A stretch of 64,000 bases of DNA, taken from Erpobdella octoculata (taxonomy: Eukaryota > Annelida > Clitellata > Hirudinida > Erpobdellidae). Position 1 is the first letter of the stretch; each line of letters opens with the position of its first letter. Shown piece after piece: positions 1-47,205 of this stretch. The translations under genes and the position numbers were made by a program. Under the pieces are notes generated by a model, which worked only from the letters and a program-made list of their open reading frames with translations, did no database searches and was not told the DNA's origin. The stretch covers positions 1,725,191-1,789,190 of the forward strand of contig OZ022241.1 of the NCBI GenBank assembly GCA_963978895.1, given 5' to 3'.

Positions 1-474
1 CATTTATATATTTTTATAATTGACTGTTAATATTAATATCTACGGTTGTGGATATTAATATCTTTGTTTTCCTTCCATTAACGTCCTTTTTTGAGTTTCT
101 CTCTCGTTGTTGATGGCTGAGCGCTGTATCGTTTTTATGGTTAAATAAACTATATTCGAAATATAACTAACGTCGTTGTTTATCGGGTCATAACAATACC
201 CCATCCAACAATGTATAGCATAGCCCCAGTGCAAGCAATTTTTTTTTTTTTTAATTAGCATTGCCAGCCTCGAGGCTAACTTCACACACGTAGATTAGAT
301 TAAAACAACATAAATAAGATCCAGGTAAATTTATCTGGGAAATAGCATAAAAATGCCTGATTACTGAGTGTAATTAATTTTTTAACTAGTTTAATTTCAG
401 TTTTAATTGTTTACTAACAAATTGTTTATGATTGATATTCAGAGGAGATCTCATCTACAATTTCTACATTAAGG

Positions 475-15330
<14,856 letters not shown>

Positions 15331-16561
15331 TGAGATTTGTTATTTTCTTCTATTTGAAAAGTTTCTGTTATAATGAAAGTTCGTCATTTTTTAAATAGGG
15401 CAATCATTGAGATTCTGCTCAAAGTTTAAAATTATTTTATATTTATAGAATTTTCTTATGGTTGTAATATGTTCATTATACACAAGTTTAACTAGAATTT
15501 TGCTTAACAAAATCAATAACCACTCATCTCTGACAAAAGCGTTTCATGCCCTATTCATATCCACTATTGGGAAATGGAAACTATCCATAAATATAACTTC
15601 ACAAATGCTTAATGATATTCAAATCAGATGTCAAATATGTACTAGCCACAAACATCAACTTTTTTCTGACAAACTAAAAAAAATTAGGTCAAACTATATG
15701 ATTCTCCCAGCCATTAGCAATTCTTGGAAGAAATGTTGACTACCTTTTAGAAAAATATTTGGCACACAACCTTGATTTATAAGTTTTTTGGCTTTACCAT
15801 TACTCCCGGGTAATTGGCCACTCCAATGTTTGAATTCAAATAACTAAAACACCTTTTGTCGGTTTTTGCAACCCTTTCCGTTATCAGAACCTGGCTACGC
15901 CCATCCGGACGAGGGAGCTCATTTGTGGTGTAAAGGTGCCGTTGTCCCATGACATGTGGTGGTCCCCCTGACTTTGATATAATTCTTGTGTACTATTGAA
16001 AAGTACCTACAATTAGCCCTTCCTAGTCATATGGTTTTTTGGTGTGAAAAAAATTATCTTCTAAAAAAAAATGTTGAAAAGTACCTACAACTGCTACGAC
16101 GCTACCTAGTAGATAGGGTGACAGAAAAATTGAGTTGAAACTTTAAGCAATTGTTACTTGATGTCAGATGTATTAACGTGTTTGTTCAATTGAAAAAACA
16201 CGGTAATATAATCGACATCGTATAACAATTGCTTAAAGTTTAAAACTCAATTAATTAATATGTTGAAAAGTTTGGGGTTATAAACCTCTTGGTGAAGCGT
16301 TCCATACAATATCATTAACTGACAATCATCCTACCTAGTCATCATAACTATTTAGAAAATTCAACACTATTCCATCTCTTAACAAGCATTACATAAAAAC
16401 ATCAGAAAAATAATCAACAGTTCTAAACCTAATTAACAATTTAATTAAACCAGCTTATCATAAAAAAATCAGAGTTTAATATAAGTATATAAAACAACAA
16501 ACGGTTCCTGAAGTTCTTCAATATTCTTTATTCATCTGACATCAACAATTGTGTCTACACT
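15331..16561. other. Intergenic space between two convergent genes
   Basis: It holds the presumed 3' UTRs of the + strand multi-DBD gene and the - strand helical gene. A 93-codon plus frame (15458-15739) has no recognisable content. A hairpin repeat sits at 16137-16252. Confidence 0.4.
16137..16252. repeat. Inverted repeat (MITE-like hairpin)
   Basis: The arms begin AATTGAGTTGAAACTTTAAG and mirror CTTAAAGTTTAAAACTCAATT, pairing almost end to end around CAATTGAA near 16200. It is compatible with a miniature inverted-repeat element near the 3' end of the minus-strand gene. Confidence 0.65.
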
Positions 16562-19500
16562 TCATTTTGCACTTGTGCCGCGCCTCTGAAAAGGGAGAAT
16601 CGGTCGTAGTTCGTTCTTACGACTCCTGAGAAGTCTTTCGTCAATCTTTGCAGCCTTGTTCTTGTTTTCGATATCTTTCACTATCCGGTTGTTGAGTTTA
16701 TTCAGCTCATTAAGATTGTGATCTGTTGATTGGACGTGGTCTCTCAGGTGCTTACAGCTCTGAAATAACCGTAATATTATTAGTTTTTCAACTCGGTGCT
16801 AAAAGCTGGGTGGAGTCTGACAAATTTATCATTTTTTAACCAAAATGTAAATGGTGAGAACTGAACCACGAAACTTGTACAACCAACCGGCATTTTAGAG
16901 AGGGACTGTGAAACAGTAAAGAGTATTATGCCCTAAAAAAAACTACTATTATGACGAAAAGTATCATACCATTACTGCATCAGAGATCTTCCGCATATCA
17001 TTGTTTCTCTTTGAGTAGTACATGACATAGCTTTGAGCATTCGTGCTTGTATTAACGAGTGATTCCTACAAATATTGAATTACTATCTGAGATCCCCTGA
17101 TATAAAATGTTTGCATAATATAAATTGTTATTACACAAACAAACTATTTTAAGTTAGTTCGCTAGCATTAGATTGAGATATCCAACTAAATTCAAAACAT
17201 AATTTTACAAATTAGATGTATTGTAGATGCAGCTCTTGTAGCACAGTGACATTGTTTAATCTGTAGGTACTGTCGTAGTGCAATCAAATCATGAAAGCTT
17301 ACCGTTAGAGTGTTAGTGTGGTTGACCTTTTCTTTAAGCTTCATGTTAACGCAGTCGTGCAGCCACGCCTTTTTCTTAGAGATGTCCTCAGTCACTTGCG
17401 TTGCCCTGTCTGAGACCTCGCGAGATCGTCGCAAAATTTCATCTAGGTTTTGACCGAGATAATAGCTTTTACGCTGCAACTGTTCAAGATCTTGGTCAGT
17501 AAAGATGATCTTCATACCCGTTGGAATGCAATAAAATGCTTTGAAAGAGGAGAAAAAATGAGAGTTGAAACTTTTTATTTGCAATACCCGTGAAAAAAAT
17601 TAACATTATAGGTCCTATAATGGATTTTTTTAATTATAATATTTCTGGAAAAATCCAACCTTTGACCTTGTCATCCATGTAGCTCTTTTTGTACCTTCGA
17701 CTAACTACCTTCAAGAAATTCTGGCAGGTCCCGGAAAACTCATGGATGCGATATTGTATGGAATTTATAACCTGGTTTTATTGAAAAAATGGATATACAT
17801 TATTGTTTAATTTTCATGGTAAATAAAAAGCAATGTGAACATTTTAGTGTTACGATGTAAATGTATAAATTAAAATAATACAATGCAAATGTATAAATTA
17901 AAATATTACAATGTAAATGTATAAATTAAAATATTACAATGTAAATGTATAAATTAAAATATTAAAATGTTAATGTATAAATTAAAATATTACAATGTAT
18001 ATGCAGTGGCTTCGCTTCTATCCTTATACAGCCGGGCGCAGCTTCGCCCGGCAAAAAACAGGGGGGGAAGAAAAAATAAAAAGGGGGTAAGGAAAAAAGT
18101 TTAAAAATCCATCCATTTCGAAATTTCGATTGAACCTAAAAAATATATCTAAACGACGTGAGAGTCGTGAGACGTCGTGTGGCTTCTCAACGTTGACTCG
18201 AGATTCGTTAATTAACATTTAATGTTCATCTTATCTTTCATATAGCTCATCTAATACGCTTCACGATGTAGCCGCAACCGAATGGACATGGAACATAATT
18301 TATGCTGAAGCCCATGAATGCTGATAAGTTCTACGACTGATGACGGCTATATAAAATAAACGACTCTTTTTGACTCCTTCTTGTTCACAATTTGTTTACT
18401 TTGTTAAAGAAAAGAGTATGCCGCGAGAAAAATCCAAGTTTAAGTTACGTTGTTGTAAGTTAGCCTGCGGGAACCTAGTTCGATCTGATAAATGGATGGA
18501 GCATTGTCGAAAGCGTCACGCTTTCAAATGTACTAGGTTAGCTTACCTTATCGTTGTAAAAGAAATAATTTTGAAAAATTGAGACGGATTTTTAAACATC
18601 AACACATATTTTTGTGGTTTTGCGATTTCTGCGCCAATTTACAGGGTTACGAAAAGTTTTAGCATTTACACAAACATATATACATACATACATATACAGC
18701 CGTATCGAATGTAGGACATTTTCCACCTCGGAAATTCCATTAAAACTATTTTTTACTGATAATTATAGTTAATAGTAAAAATTTAGTCTAGTAGTTCTTA
18801 TTATATTTTGTCCGGCGGATAATGTTCGTTCCCCGGACGTTTATATAACCATTAAAATTGTTTTCTTTTACAATAAGTTTTACAAATCGCGTTTTATTTT
18901 GCTTAGGAATATGGAAATCAAATATAAAGTTATTGAATTTCAAGACGAAAGTGGTCAGTGGAAACCTTGTAAATCCTCTGTTGATGATGTTGTGCAATTT
19001 TTACGAGATGGATGCAATGAATGTTGCAAAAGAATTAACAGAGTTTAGACCAGTCTTTCAAAAACTACACACGATTATATGCGTAAATGATCTTATGTCC
19101 GGCACACGTTCGATGGAGAATGAAAGTGTAAATGAAGATATTGAAAGTTAATAATTGTAAAAAATGGGCCGAACAAAGTTTTGTCAAACCACTTAGAGCG
19201 CTACAGGAATTGTCTGGATTTCCCGCATAGGACATCTTGTACAAGATATTTGTGTCGCTTGCAATTACAAGCGCTAGTGCCGAGAGAGCGATGAGCAGGG
19301 TCGACTCATTAAGAACCGGTTAAGGACCTCAATGTTGGATGATTGGTTCTCTTCATTATTAATACTTGCCTCAGAAAAAGACATTTTGGAAAACATTCCT
19401 GTAGATAAAATCATTGATAGATTTGCTGCAACATCAAAACCGCTACAGAAACTTTTAATTAAATAAATTTAGATTTGGATTTATAGTTTTAAATGATTTT

Positions 19501-19623
19501 TTCAATATTAACGTGTGTTGTTTTTTTGTGTTTGGGTATTATACCGAAATTAGACGAATTGTTGAGGAAAATGTGTATAGAAAGAACAAAAAAGTGTGTT
19601 AAAACTCAAACTATATATATTTC

Positions 19624-19711
<88 letters not shown>

Positions 19712-20770
19712 GTGAAATACTAAAAATAATGGCGGTCGCAACTTGGAGGAGGGGGGGAAAGCTTAGCTACTTAGGGGGGGAATTGAGCCCGGCCACTTGG
19801 GGGGGATAGAAGCCACTGTGTATATGTAGCAATGTAATGTATTATTGAACTTTAAGCATCAGGCTCCATCAACATTAAATTATTTCTAAACTATCAAATA
19901 GCAGACCAAACGTTGGTCGTCTATGGCCTTCATGTGGGCTCTCAGCACTGGCGGAATCTCTTTCAGTTTCTTCTTTTCTAACTCCAGCAGTTCTAAGGGA
20001 CAATCAATCCTCTTCCAAATAAAATAAAAATAAGTGAAAATTTCATGGAAACTAACAACTAAATATAATTACAGTGAAAAAAACTTTTAATAACTTCAAT
20101 CACATATGTTTTAAAGATTATTATTATTATTATTGCAGTAAGTCAAATGGTTGGTCCTATTGCCACGGCGAACCGCCGGTGCAACATATTTTACGAAGTC
20201 AATACCTAACCTATGTTCACTAATTTGTACACGAATGTCTGGCAATAACAAACATGACAAGTATACAATTTTTCTTCAACTTAAACAATTATTAGAAACT
20301 GATGAAATGCATTAAGAACATATTGATTCTCTCAGACGAAAAGTTATGCACAATACAATACAAAACAAAACGTTCCTTTTAAAAGCAGAGTGACTGACCT
20401 TCTCCTCGAATGGCCTAAACTCCCTTCTCGTCGAGCTCTTCTTATTAACAGTAATTGCCGAATCGATAGTAACCAAGAAACTGACCATTTCGGTCTTGAT
20501 TTTCTCCAACCGAGCTTTTTCTTTGCAGCATTTGTTCAATTTGTCGGAACAATCGAACCAAAGTTCCTCTAACTTTTTGGCATGCTCAGAGGTTTTCGAA
20601 AAATGTTCAGTAAATTCCTTATATTTGGTGATAACATCTTCGGAAATATCAGGATGATCTTTAAAAGAATCCGTCAGCTCTGCCGCTTTCGCAATTAATC
20701 GGCAGGTTCGACCCCGCCATGCCTTTCTTTCGCGATCACTTTTCGAGCAGACGGGTTCCGCTGCATGCAT
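16562..20770 (-). CDS. Six-exon gene for an unrecognised all-helical protein (372 aa)
   Basis: Exons in transcript order: 20770-20399, 20011-19907, 17771-17660, 17538-17303, 17065-16970, 16759-16562 (stop TGA). The phases agree at all five joins (0, 0, 1, 0, 0). The start is ATG at 20770 (MHAAEPVCSKSDRERKAWRG). Nearly the whole product is charged and helical: EEVITKYKEF-like and SEHAKKLEELWFDCSDKLNK segments, LELLELEKKKLKEIPPVLRA, DQDLEQLQRKSYYLGQNLDE, LNELNKLNNRIVKDIENKNK, and a short basic tail ending RRGTSAK. There are no membrane segments, signal peptide or zinc sites. The helical character would suit a BAR-like or other coiled-coil scaffold, but I cannot assign a family. The second donor (TTG before GTCTGC) is weaker than the others. 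If it is not used, the second exon runs into a stop at 19886. Confidence 0.65.
17825..18003. repeat. Short tandem repeat (about 28-bp unit)
   Basis: AATGTATAAATTAAAATATT-type units recur about six times with few changes in the third intron region of the helical-protein gene. The repeat abuts the left end of the hAT insertion. Confidence 0.7.
18004..19818 (+). mobile_element. hAT transposon remnant with 8-bp target duplication
   Basis: The ends are inverted: CAGTGGCTTCGCTTCTATCC at the left, and CAGTGGCTTCTATCC read from the right end. Perfect 8-bp duplications TGTATATG flank the element (17996-18003 and 19819-19826). Inside, plus frames give a Cys-rich start (MPREKSKFKLRCC at 18418) and the hAT C-terminal dimerisation region (SASAERAMSRV, then TSMLDDWFSSLLILASEKDI and IIDRFAATSKPLQKLLIK, stop at 19466). 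Frameshifts between these parts show that it is inactive. It contains a TA tract (19628-19706) and lies inside an intron of the minus-strand helical gene. Confidence 0.8.
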
Positions 20771-23700
20771 ATTCGCTTCCGTTTATAAAACAGACAAAAC
20801 AATTTTTCTTTATAATTTTTATCCGAGAATAATTTTATTATTGACAATAAAACAAGTTTTCTATTTTCAAAATTTTGAACGTCCTCACCAACTCACAACG
20901 AACGGTTGAACCGGTTCGCATGCAACGTCACCAAAACTTATAGTTGTCTTTCCGGCGTCAAACTAAAAATAATAAATTATAGACACTATTGATGTTTAAT
21001 AGACTTTGATATTCATATTCTGAACTAAAAACGCCAATCAAATAGAAAAGATGAATTCGCAAATAAAAAAGCGTGTACTATCAATAAAACGAAGACGATA
21101 GAAAATAAATTTAAAAGTAAAAGCCACAAAAAAAGTTACACTCGAATATTTACAAGCGCAAACGGCACAATTACACATGTGCAGACTATAATATATAGAG
21201 GAAACAGATATGTAAGCACGACGAGTTACTGGACAGACCGACAGCACAATAACTGCTATCAAGTACCGGACTAGATGCGCACAACGATAACAACAATTTG
21301 TAGAAGTGACCACTTTGTAGTAGTAGCCTACTTTATAGAGAGGTTAATTGCTGACTTGTTTAAGGAAAAAAAGCACATAAAGTGCACAGTTCACATTTAA
21401 CTCGATTAAAGTGAACTCATCGTCTTTCATAGGAAATAAACAGTAATTAATATTATTAGCATAACAAATAATTATAATTTTTTTCAAATACAAATTTTAA
21501 GAAAAAATAAAGTAGCTATTAAAAATATTTACAATTATCCATTAAAAAAAACACTATACAAAATACAAATTTGACAAAACGGTAAAAAAGCGGGTCATCA
21601 AAAAGGTCATTAAACAAGTCATCAAACACACAAAACTTGTAAACTTAAAGAAAAGTTGTCGTTAAATCAAAGCTTGTCTACATGGAAAGATCATGTAATT
21701 CGTCACCTACATAGTATTTGCAGTCTAAAATGAAAACCCGAAAAAAGATCAACCCAAGTGAATTCGACTGATGCCATTTCCCTATTTGAAGCAAGCATTC
21801 GATAAGAGTACAAAAGCAGGGAATCTATATCTGATAGGGAGATATACAATAAGAAGATAGAAGTTTACAGTGAGTTACGGTTACAACATCTGCATCCTAA
21901 ATTAAATTTAGCTCGATGAAAATGCGCTTCATTATGGCAATAAAGATAATTTGTGTACACACAGAAAGAATGGCTTTTATGCAGGTGTATTTTATAGTCG
22001 ATTTATGTGGAAACAATTAAAGATGAAATGACCATGTGGAAGTAAAATAACGATATGCGAATAACTTAAAATAACGATATGCGAATAACTTAAAATAAAT
22101 TACAGTGTGAAAATAATTTAACATATAATAACAATTTGGGAATAATTTTGCATACAATTACAGAATGGGAATATTTTGAAGTAAAATTACTATAGGGGAA
22201 TATTCTGAAGTGAAAATACTATATGGGAATATTCTGAAGTAAAATTACTATATGGGAATTTTCTGAAATAAAATTACTAAACGGAAATAACCTGAAATGA
22301 AATAATGATATGAAAACATTTAAGACTTCAATGAGAAAATTCTGACACATTTTTTGGAGAAAAAAAAACCTTTAAACAGAGAAGCTCCTACACCTATTTA
22401 CCAATCTAAAAAATAATTAGTTTTTCTATATAACCCAAAATTATATTCCCGCTAATAAAAATTTGCTAACACATACAATCATACATATATACACACATAG
22501 TACATACACACACACACACATATATATATATATACATATGCATGCATACATGCATACATACATACATACACATACATACACGCATGCATGCAAACATACA
22601 AACATACATACATACATACATGATACAGATCACAGAAACAAGGATACAAACACAGTTATGTGCAACATGTGCACCATACTGGTACAGAAACGTCAAACAA
22701 AAGCTTAAAGGATTGCCAAAAATAAGAAAAACTGATCGTGTAATTCACGACCCAGTCCAATCCTTAAGAAAGAAAGAAAAAACATCGAATAGCAAAGCAA
22801 GCTGCGGCAATAGAGATGCAGTAAGCAGTACTAGCTGGTCGCAGCTGAAGGAAGATAGATGTCGCTTTTGTTACAAGCTGTTCCCGTTTTATGATTATTT
22901 TGAAAAAGTCATTAAACTTGTTTAGGTTTTAGAGAAGGCAATTTTTGCAAAACAATTTTGACACTTCGTCAATGTTTGTATATTAAAACAAAAAAGCCAA
23001 TTAAAAATAAACCTCAAATTATTCTCACGAACTCCGATCGGATGTTTTACGAGAAGCAGGAAAATTTATTTCGAGAACATCTCTCGATATTTAAAAGAAA
23101 CAAGAATTAAAGATGTCGCGACTAGAAGTAATAAACTCAAGAAAAGATTTAAAAAAAGTACTAAAAAACTGAACCGCCTAAAGTAAGATGAATACGTAAA
23201 CTTACTGAAAACAATGAAGCCATATTTAGTTTTACATATTTAAGCAGATTCAAACACACATATACTCACAACAGCACGAGCATAACTAGAGATAGTAAAA
23301 CAGACAAGAAAAAGAGAAAGAAGACCAATAAAACAACGCAAACGATACAATTATGTTGAACACAAACGATGGTTCAGTGCTGCCTCGGGTTAAGTATTAA
23401 GTGTGATGTAGATGGAAAAGCGAACAAATTAAGGAAAAACATATTATTAAAATATATAAAAATACAAAAAAGAATAACAAGTTTTTAAACATAAAATCAA
23501 TAAAGAAAAAACCATGAAGACATTATTCGGTCACCTGATGTTGTCCTTATTTCTCTGGAAATTAAAAGAAAAGAATCAACTAATCGGTCAATAAACCAAA
23601 TTGGTCGACCAACCATCAGTGCTAACGAATTATTTGATTGCTAGATGTTGCATTCAATCAGCTGGATAAAGAAAACTACATTTGTTGATTTGTCTATTTA

Positions 23701-25820
23701 CAAATAGATCTTCTAACCAGAAAAAATTGAATCAGTCAAACATTCACACCAATTAAATGTATATAATTATACAATTAATCAATCATTGACATATATTAAT
23801 TAATTGTTCATTATATCAATCAATCAATCGATAAGTGAACCAGCTTTATAACTTACTAATCTCTCAATCAATTACATCAACTGAAAACTCAATCAAACAC
23901 CTACAATTAAATCTCTACTAAATTCCATCACACCTGTCGATCGAGGATCTATGGAACGAGCGTACCTGTCTCTGTGGTCTTAATTAAAAGTCCATCAATG
24001 AATTTATGCCACCTTTACTTTTAAAAAAGTTTTCAAAGCTTCAACAGCCTATCGAGACAACAGCAGCACAGTGCAACTACTGCTCAGCTCCTAACTTTTC
24101 AGCCGCACGGTTCCTCGTGAATGAAATGGTCATTTGTAATTCGACTGCAGAGCAAAGAAAATCTCTAAAAATAATAATAATAAATAAAAACAGCAGAAAT
24201 ACATGAACAAACCAAATTACCAGTTAAAAGTAAACTTAGATGATAATAATGAGCATAGTCATCAACAACAATAGATTACGATTATGACTCTACTCTACAA
24301 ATACTTCAATTGGAAAAAAACAATCTTTTTTCACTATCCCGTGCATGTGTGCCAACAAATACACACGCACACATTTCCTTCCTCTCGTGCAAAACTGTAA
24401 AAGAGAAAAAAACCAACTAAAGATGACAACAATAGCTGCAGATGAAACAACTAGTCGTGGTACAACAACAAAATTGGACAAACTGAATTTAAGATAAAAA
24501 ATGATAACAAAAAATAAAGAGAAAGGAAAAGCTGAAAACAAGATCAACGTGATTTGACAGGAGACATAAAAACTGGACTTTAATGAAACAGTGATTGACT
24601 AATAAGATAACTCCGCCTTGCTTTTGCAAGCCAGTCCCAAGTCTGGAGAAAGGAGGAGGGAAAAATTAAAAAAATCGAATCTTGATCCAAGACAGGAAGT
24701 ACTTCGGCATTTCCTACTTCGACAGTCTTAAAACACCTGGTGTAAAAGAATATAAACTGTTTTTAAAAAAATACGACTAATAAGATTGCATATGTACGTG
24801 TGTATCTTATCTATATCTGTATGCACACGTATCATAAAACCATCCGATGTGTTTTAATACACCGAGAGAACGGCCAGTAACAAAAGACAGAAAACAATTT
24901 CATTAATTTTATAATTTGGAATTTTTAAAGAGTTTTAACAAACCAAATGACAAGCTTAGAAATACTGATGCAATCAGACTAGAATCAGGAGATAGAGAGA
25001 GAGAGAGGGAGAGAGAGAAAGAGAGAAAAAGAGAGAAAGGAAAAGATAAAAAAAATTAAACAGAATTTGGGTTTAAAAATTTTGGCAGACAAACGAGGTA
25101 AATCCAAATACAGAGGTATCTCTGAAGTTTAGAAAAATCCAAAGAAACAAAAAAATGCAAACACAACGGACAAGCGCTCGGCCATTTTTTATAATTACGA
25201 ATTTACATACGCAGAATTGAAGAAGTTACCGTAATCAAGTATCGACCTGTGTAGCTGCTTTGATTACTGCTGTACAATTTGATTGGTTGAATGTATGACA
25301 GCAAACAACCAATCAGGAAAAAAAGAACATGTGACAGGCAGCACATGCATGCAAGCAAGAAGCTGCAAATGGAACAGCTGTGGTTTTTTGTTAATAAATA
25401 GCTTGAAGTGCAGCTAATCGTTTGTAAAGAAATGCATACACAATATACATGTCCATATGTATATATAGGTTAGTTTACTGCACATAAAAGTAGTCCAGAA
25501 CAATTTTACTGCATTAAAAAGAACCAGAATTACCACAATATAGTACATGTTATATGAATAAACATAACACAACCAATCACTTATGACAACTGCCCAATTA
25601 ATATGAGTACACAAAACCGTGATAGAATCATTCCAAAAGGTATTCTACAGAATGTGCTTCTGTTCTGTATTGGAGAAGAGCTTTTACTTCACATCTAGAA
25701 CGAGATTCCGCCTCAAAAGAACTTCGCAATCGAAGCCGCAGTCGATGATGAAAAAAAAAATTTCACAACAGTATAAATCAACAACGAATCACGAAAAGCA
25801 TCTTCCGGCAACGATATTTT
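20771..25820. other. About 5 kb AT-rich intergenic DNA
   Basis: This is the space between the start of the helical-protein gene and the presumed 3' end of the phosphatase gene. I see no coding exon. Contents are a TACA/CA-rich microsatellite (22490-22625), weak about 30-bp repeats with GGAATATTCTGAAGT (22030-22300), a GAGA tract (24990-25050), and one reverse copy of a dispersed repeat (24595-24765). Short open frames here lack any family signature. Confidence 0.4.
24595..24765 (-). repeat. Dispersed repeat family copy (reverse)
   Basis: Read on the minus strand it has ACACCAGGTGTTTTAAGAC, a tract around AAGTACTTCCTGTCTTGG, and TTGGGACTGGCTTGCAAAAG followed by GCGGAG. The same order of motifs occurs forward at 46890-47030, 47040-47205, 49140-49320 and partly at 47700-47800. 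Confidence 0.65.
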
Positions 25821-25826
25821 TTTATT
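25821..25826 (-). promoter_or_regulatory. Possible polyadenylation signal of the phosphatase gene
   Basis: AATAAA on the minus strand, about 145 bp past the phosphatase stop codon. Its position fits, but the region is AT-rich, so chance occurrence is likely. Confidence 0.3.
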
Positions 25827-25969
25827 AAAGCTTTCTTTTGGTTGTGGCACAGTTGAGGGTCAATATCGGGCAGTTCCAGCTGATCCGGGTCAAGGCTACG
25901 ATGGAAGGTGAGATGGAGATGATGACGGGGGCGGAGATGACGACGGAGAGCTTACATCGGGCGGACGAA

Positions 25970-44296
<18,327 letters not shown>

Positions 44297-45876
44297 TATG
44301 TCTGTTGGTTGAGCATTTTATATGAATAAATATATTCTCGAACGTATTTAGACGTGATGTTTTCTTTCAAACATGCCCTGTTGAAAACGAGAGGCCACTT
44401 TACGTTTCCTTTATCGTGTTTAACTTTTTTATTTATTAACTTTTAGAGGCGAAAGTTACATAGTTGGATTTGATATTGAATTATCTAAAAACAAGCGTCT
44501 CGGATATTCCCAGTGCAGCAGTTAAAACTATGCATGATGATTAAATGCATTTCATTGTTTACTGGGCAATGCCATTATTCATAAATATATTAAAACATAC
44601 AATTTAATATTATAACTCCAACTGAGAGCGCACCATCGTCGTCAGCTGGTTTGCTTGTCAATAACAACTTGTGATTCACAAGTCTAAAATTAAAGAAACT
44701 GCAGCAAAAATTTCGATGCTTTAATTATTTTCTAACACTGGACAAAACATTTTTGACTTTATATACATTGCATTACACGTATTCTGCTAATTGCGTTTCC
44801 CTATTTGCGACGCAGCTCTGCTAACCCTGGTAATCTTGCAAAATAATCGAAACAACCAACCGTATCCAGGCTCAGAAGGACTTGCAAAATGTAACTTTAT
44901 AACTGTTAAAACAATAGCAAACGGTGCAAATTTGCACTTTTGCATTGTTTTATCCGAACAAGCAAATACCTTCAACACAAAAAATAGCGTCGAATTATCA
45001 TACCAGCCATGTTAATAAGCACCAAGCATATACATGCACACGGTACATAATATTAATATAGAACTAGGGCACTATACTTCTATATATATATATAATATAT
45101 TCTATAAGGCGCTATAAACGATGAGCCAGCGAGCGTATAAGGTCACTATTTTTACAATTTAAAGACAATTACATAAAGAGATTTTGAATAGTTTTAGTTT
45201 TTTAAACAAAATTATTTCATATGTAAAAAATTACAAAAAGCTATACCTACAAATGATTCATTTTATGAATGTATCACTATTAATATAACAAATATTTACA
45301 GATAATATAGACATCCTATGATAGACCACTGATCTCTATAATATAATTTATTATATTATATTATAGAGATTATAGAGATCAGTGTGATAGACGATATAGA
45401 CATATATAAAGTGTAGCAAAAAAGGTTGTGCTTATTTAGGGCTAAAAAGTCCAAAACTTCCAATTGGTTGTGCATCAATTAGAGGGTCAATAAATTTCAA
45501 GACCGCTGGTAACACAAAACTTAAGTTTTTATTTTATTTGTTTATAAAAAAAAATCAAAAAGTAAAATACTTAATATTTCAGTTAACTTCAAATTAAAAC
45601 AACGTAATAACGTTCGTCTGCTGTATGACAACGTAAAATAGTTGACGGTCGCCGGAGTTTATTTCATATGCTATATTTTGATATAATATTTGCCGAAAAG
45701 TTATATGGGTCACTCGTGTGAGTATTATATATATATATATATATATATATATCTTATAATCATTTTATAGTACTATCTAACAAATAAGTAATAAGTGTCA
45801 GCAGTGTACCCTAATCTATAGTAATTCGCGCTTCAATCCACTCAGCTGCGCTGCCCTGTGCCTCCAAACCCCGACA

Positions 45877-46519
45877 CAGGGCTGTATTTAGGGGAGGTTT
45901 TACTGGTTAAACCCCTCCCCCTCCAAAATTATAGGAAAAAATAAAAAAGTATGTTAAATATGGAATTTTATTATGGGCTACCCTCCTCCCCCCCGCCGTT
46001 CATCACCTATTTTTGGTTCTAACAAAATTGTCTTAAACTCTTCACACTTTTGTCTCCAAAAATAGGTAATGAACGGGGGGTGGGAGGAGGGTATATATAG
46101 TCGGAGGTACATTTTTCAAAAATTTTCTAAAACTTACTTCTTATCTATCTTATAAACAACATTTTTTCTTGATAATTTGCCGCCCCATAAAAATGGGGCG
46201 GACCATTGATTTGCTCTCCTTAACAAACAGACATAGGAAAATAACCATTGACCCTAACAACACAATTTTGGATAAAATTTGTGAAAATCAGTAGGCATTT
46301 AAGAAAATCTAATACTCAATAATTAGTTTTACAATAGAAATGTTAAAAAAATGATTTTAAAATTTGAGTTTTATTAACGTAAAAGCATTTTGTTAAAAAA
46401 AAACTTTGTTTTTATATTGTCCATTTGTTTATAATGAAGTATTGAAATATAAAAGAAATCAATTTTAACAAAATATTTCGGCTACCATAAACCTCCCTCC
46501 CTAGAAATATACGGCCCTG
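45877..46519. mobile_element. Non-autonomous DNA transposon (hAT-like MITE)
   Basis: The ends are inverted (CAGGGCTGTATTTAGGGG left; CAGGGCCGTATATTTCTAG read from the right). The flanks are CCCCGACA and CCCCGGCA, an 8-bp duplication with one mismatch. An inner palindrome (TACCCTCCTCCCCCCCGCCG ... mirrored, 45979-46092) can fold into a long stem. There is no coding capacity. Confidence 0.6.
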
Positions 46520-46889
46520 CCCCGGCAGTCAGAGCAAAGCAATAGAGCTTTACGTCGACCTCATGTCGTTGACGGTGGCGCTCCTGGTCTGTTTTTGGTC
46601 GGAGGTGGCGGGTGGTGCCTATCTATTGGTGGCGTTACAAAACTAACGGAACCTTCAAATTAACCAACTAGATGTTGCTCAAATTAAGCAGATAACAAAA
46701 GTATGTTTCTATATAAGCACTACTGAAAAAGCAATAGGGCAAAATTTTATCTGATATTTTAATTTGCATGTTTGATAAGTAGATCATGTTTTGCTTTTTC
46801 AATGGTTTCTTCAATATTTGCTTTTCTACTTGTCTGCTACTAATAACCACTGTTTGTTTAAGAATATCCACAGCAGTCTGGTTTTCATC

Positions 46890-47205
46890 TGTAAAAACTG
46901 AAATGGCTGCATGTAGGAAGCACCTAAGTTCTTCCTGTCGTGGCTCTTAATTTGATCTTTTTAACTGTTCTCTACTCCTTTATCTGGGCTTGGGACTGGC
47001 TTGTAAAAGCGAGGCGGAGTTTTGTTTATAAATATTTTTTGTAATAGTTTATAGTCCCTTACACCAGATGTTTTAAATCTGAAATGGCTGTATGTAGGAA
47101 ACGCTAAAGTACTCCCTGTCGTAGATTATATCTGCTTTTTTTTAACTGTCCCTCTTTCTTTATCTGGACTTAGGACTGGCTTGCAAAAGCAAGGCGGAGT
47201 TAACT
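46890..47205 (+). repeat. Two forward copies of a dispersed repeat
   Basis: Copies at about 46890-47030 and 47040-47205. Each has GGCTGTATGTAGGAA, a CTTCCTGTCGTGG-like core and GGACTGGCTTGCAAAAG with GCGGAG. The second begins TAGTCCCTTACACCAGATG. Confidence 0.65.

Noticed and set aside
44787..44978. Possible signal-peptide exon of the phosphatase on the minus strand (MQKCKFAPFAIVLTVIKL)
   Set aside because: It could join in phase to 44296 through an AGG/GTTAGC donor, but the hydrophobic stretch is weak and interrupted by Lys, and there is no independent support. Not annotated.
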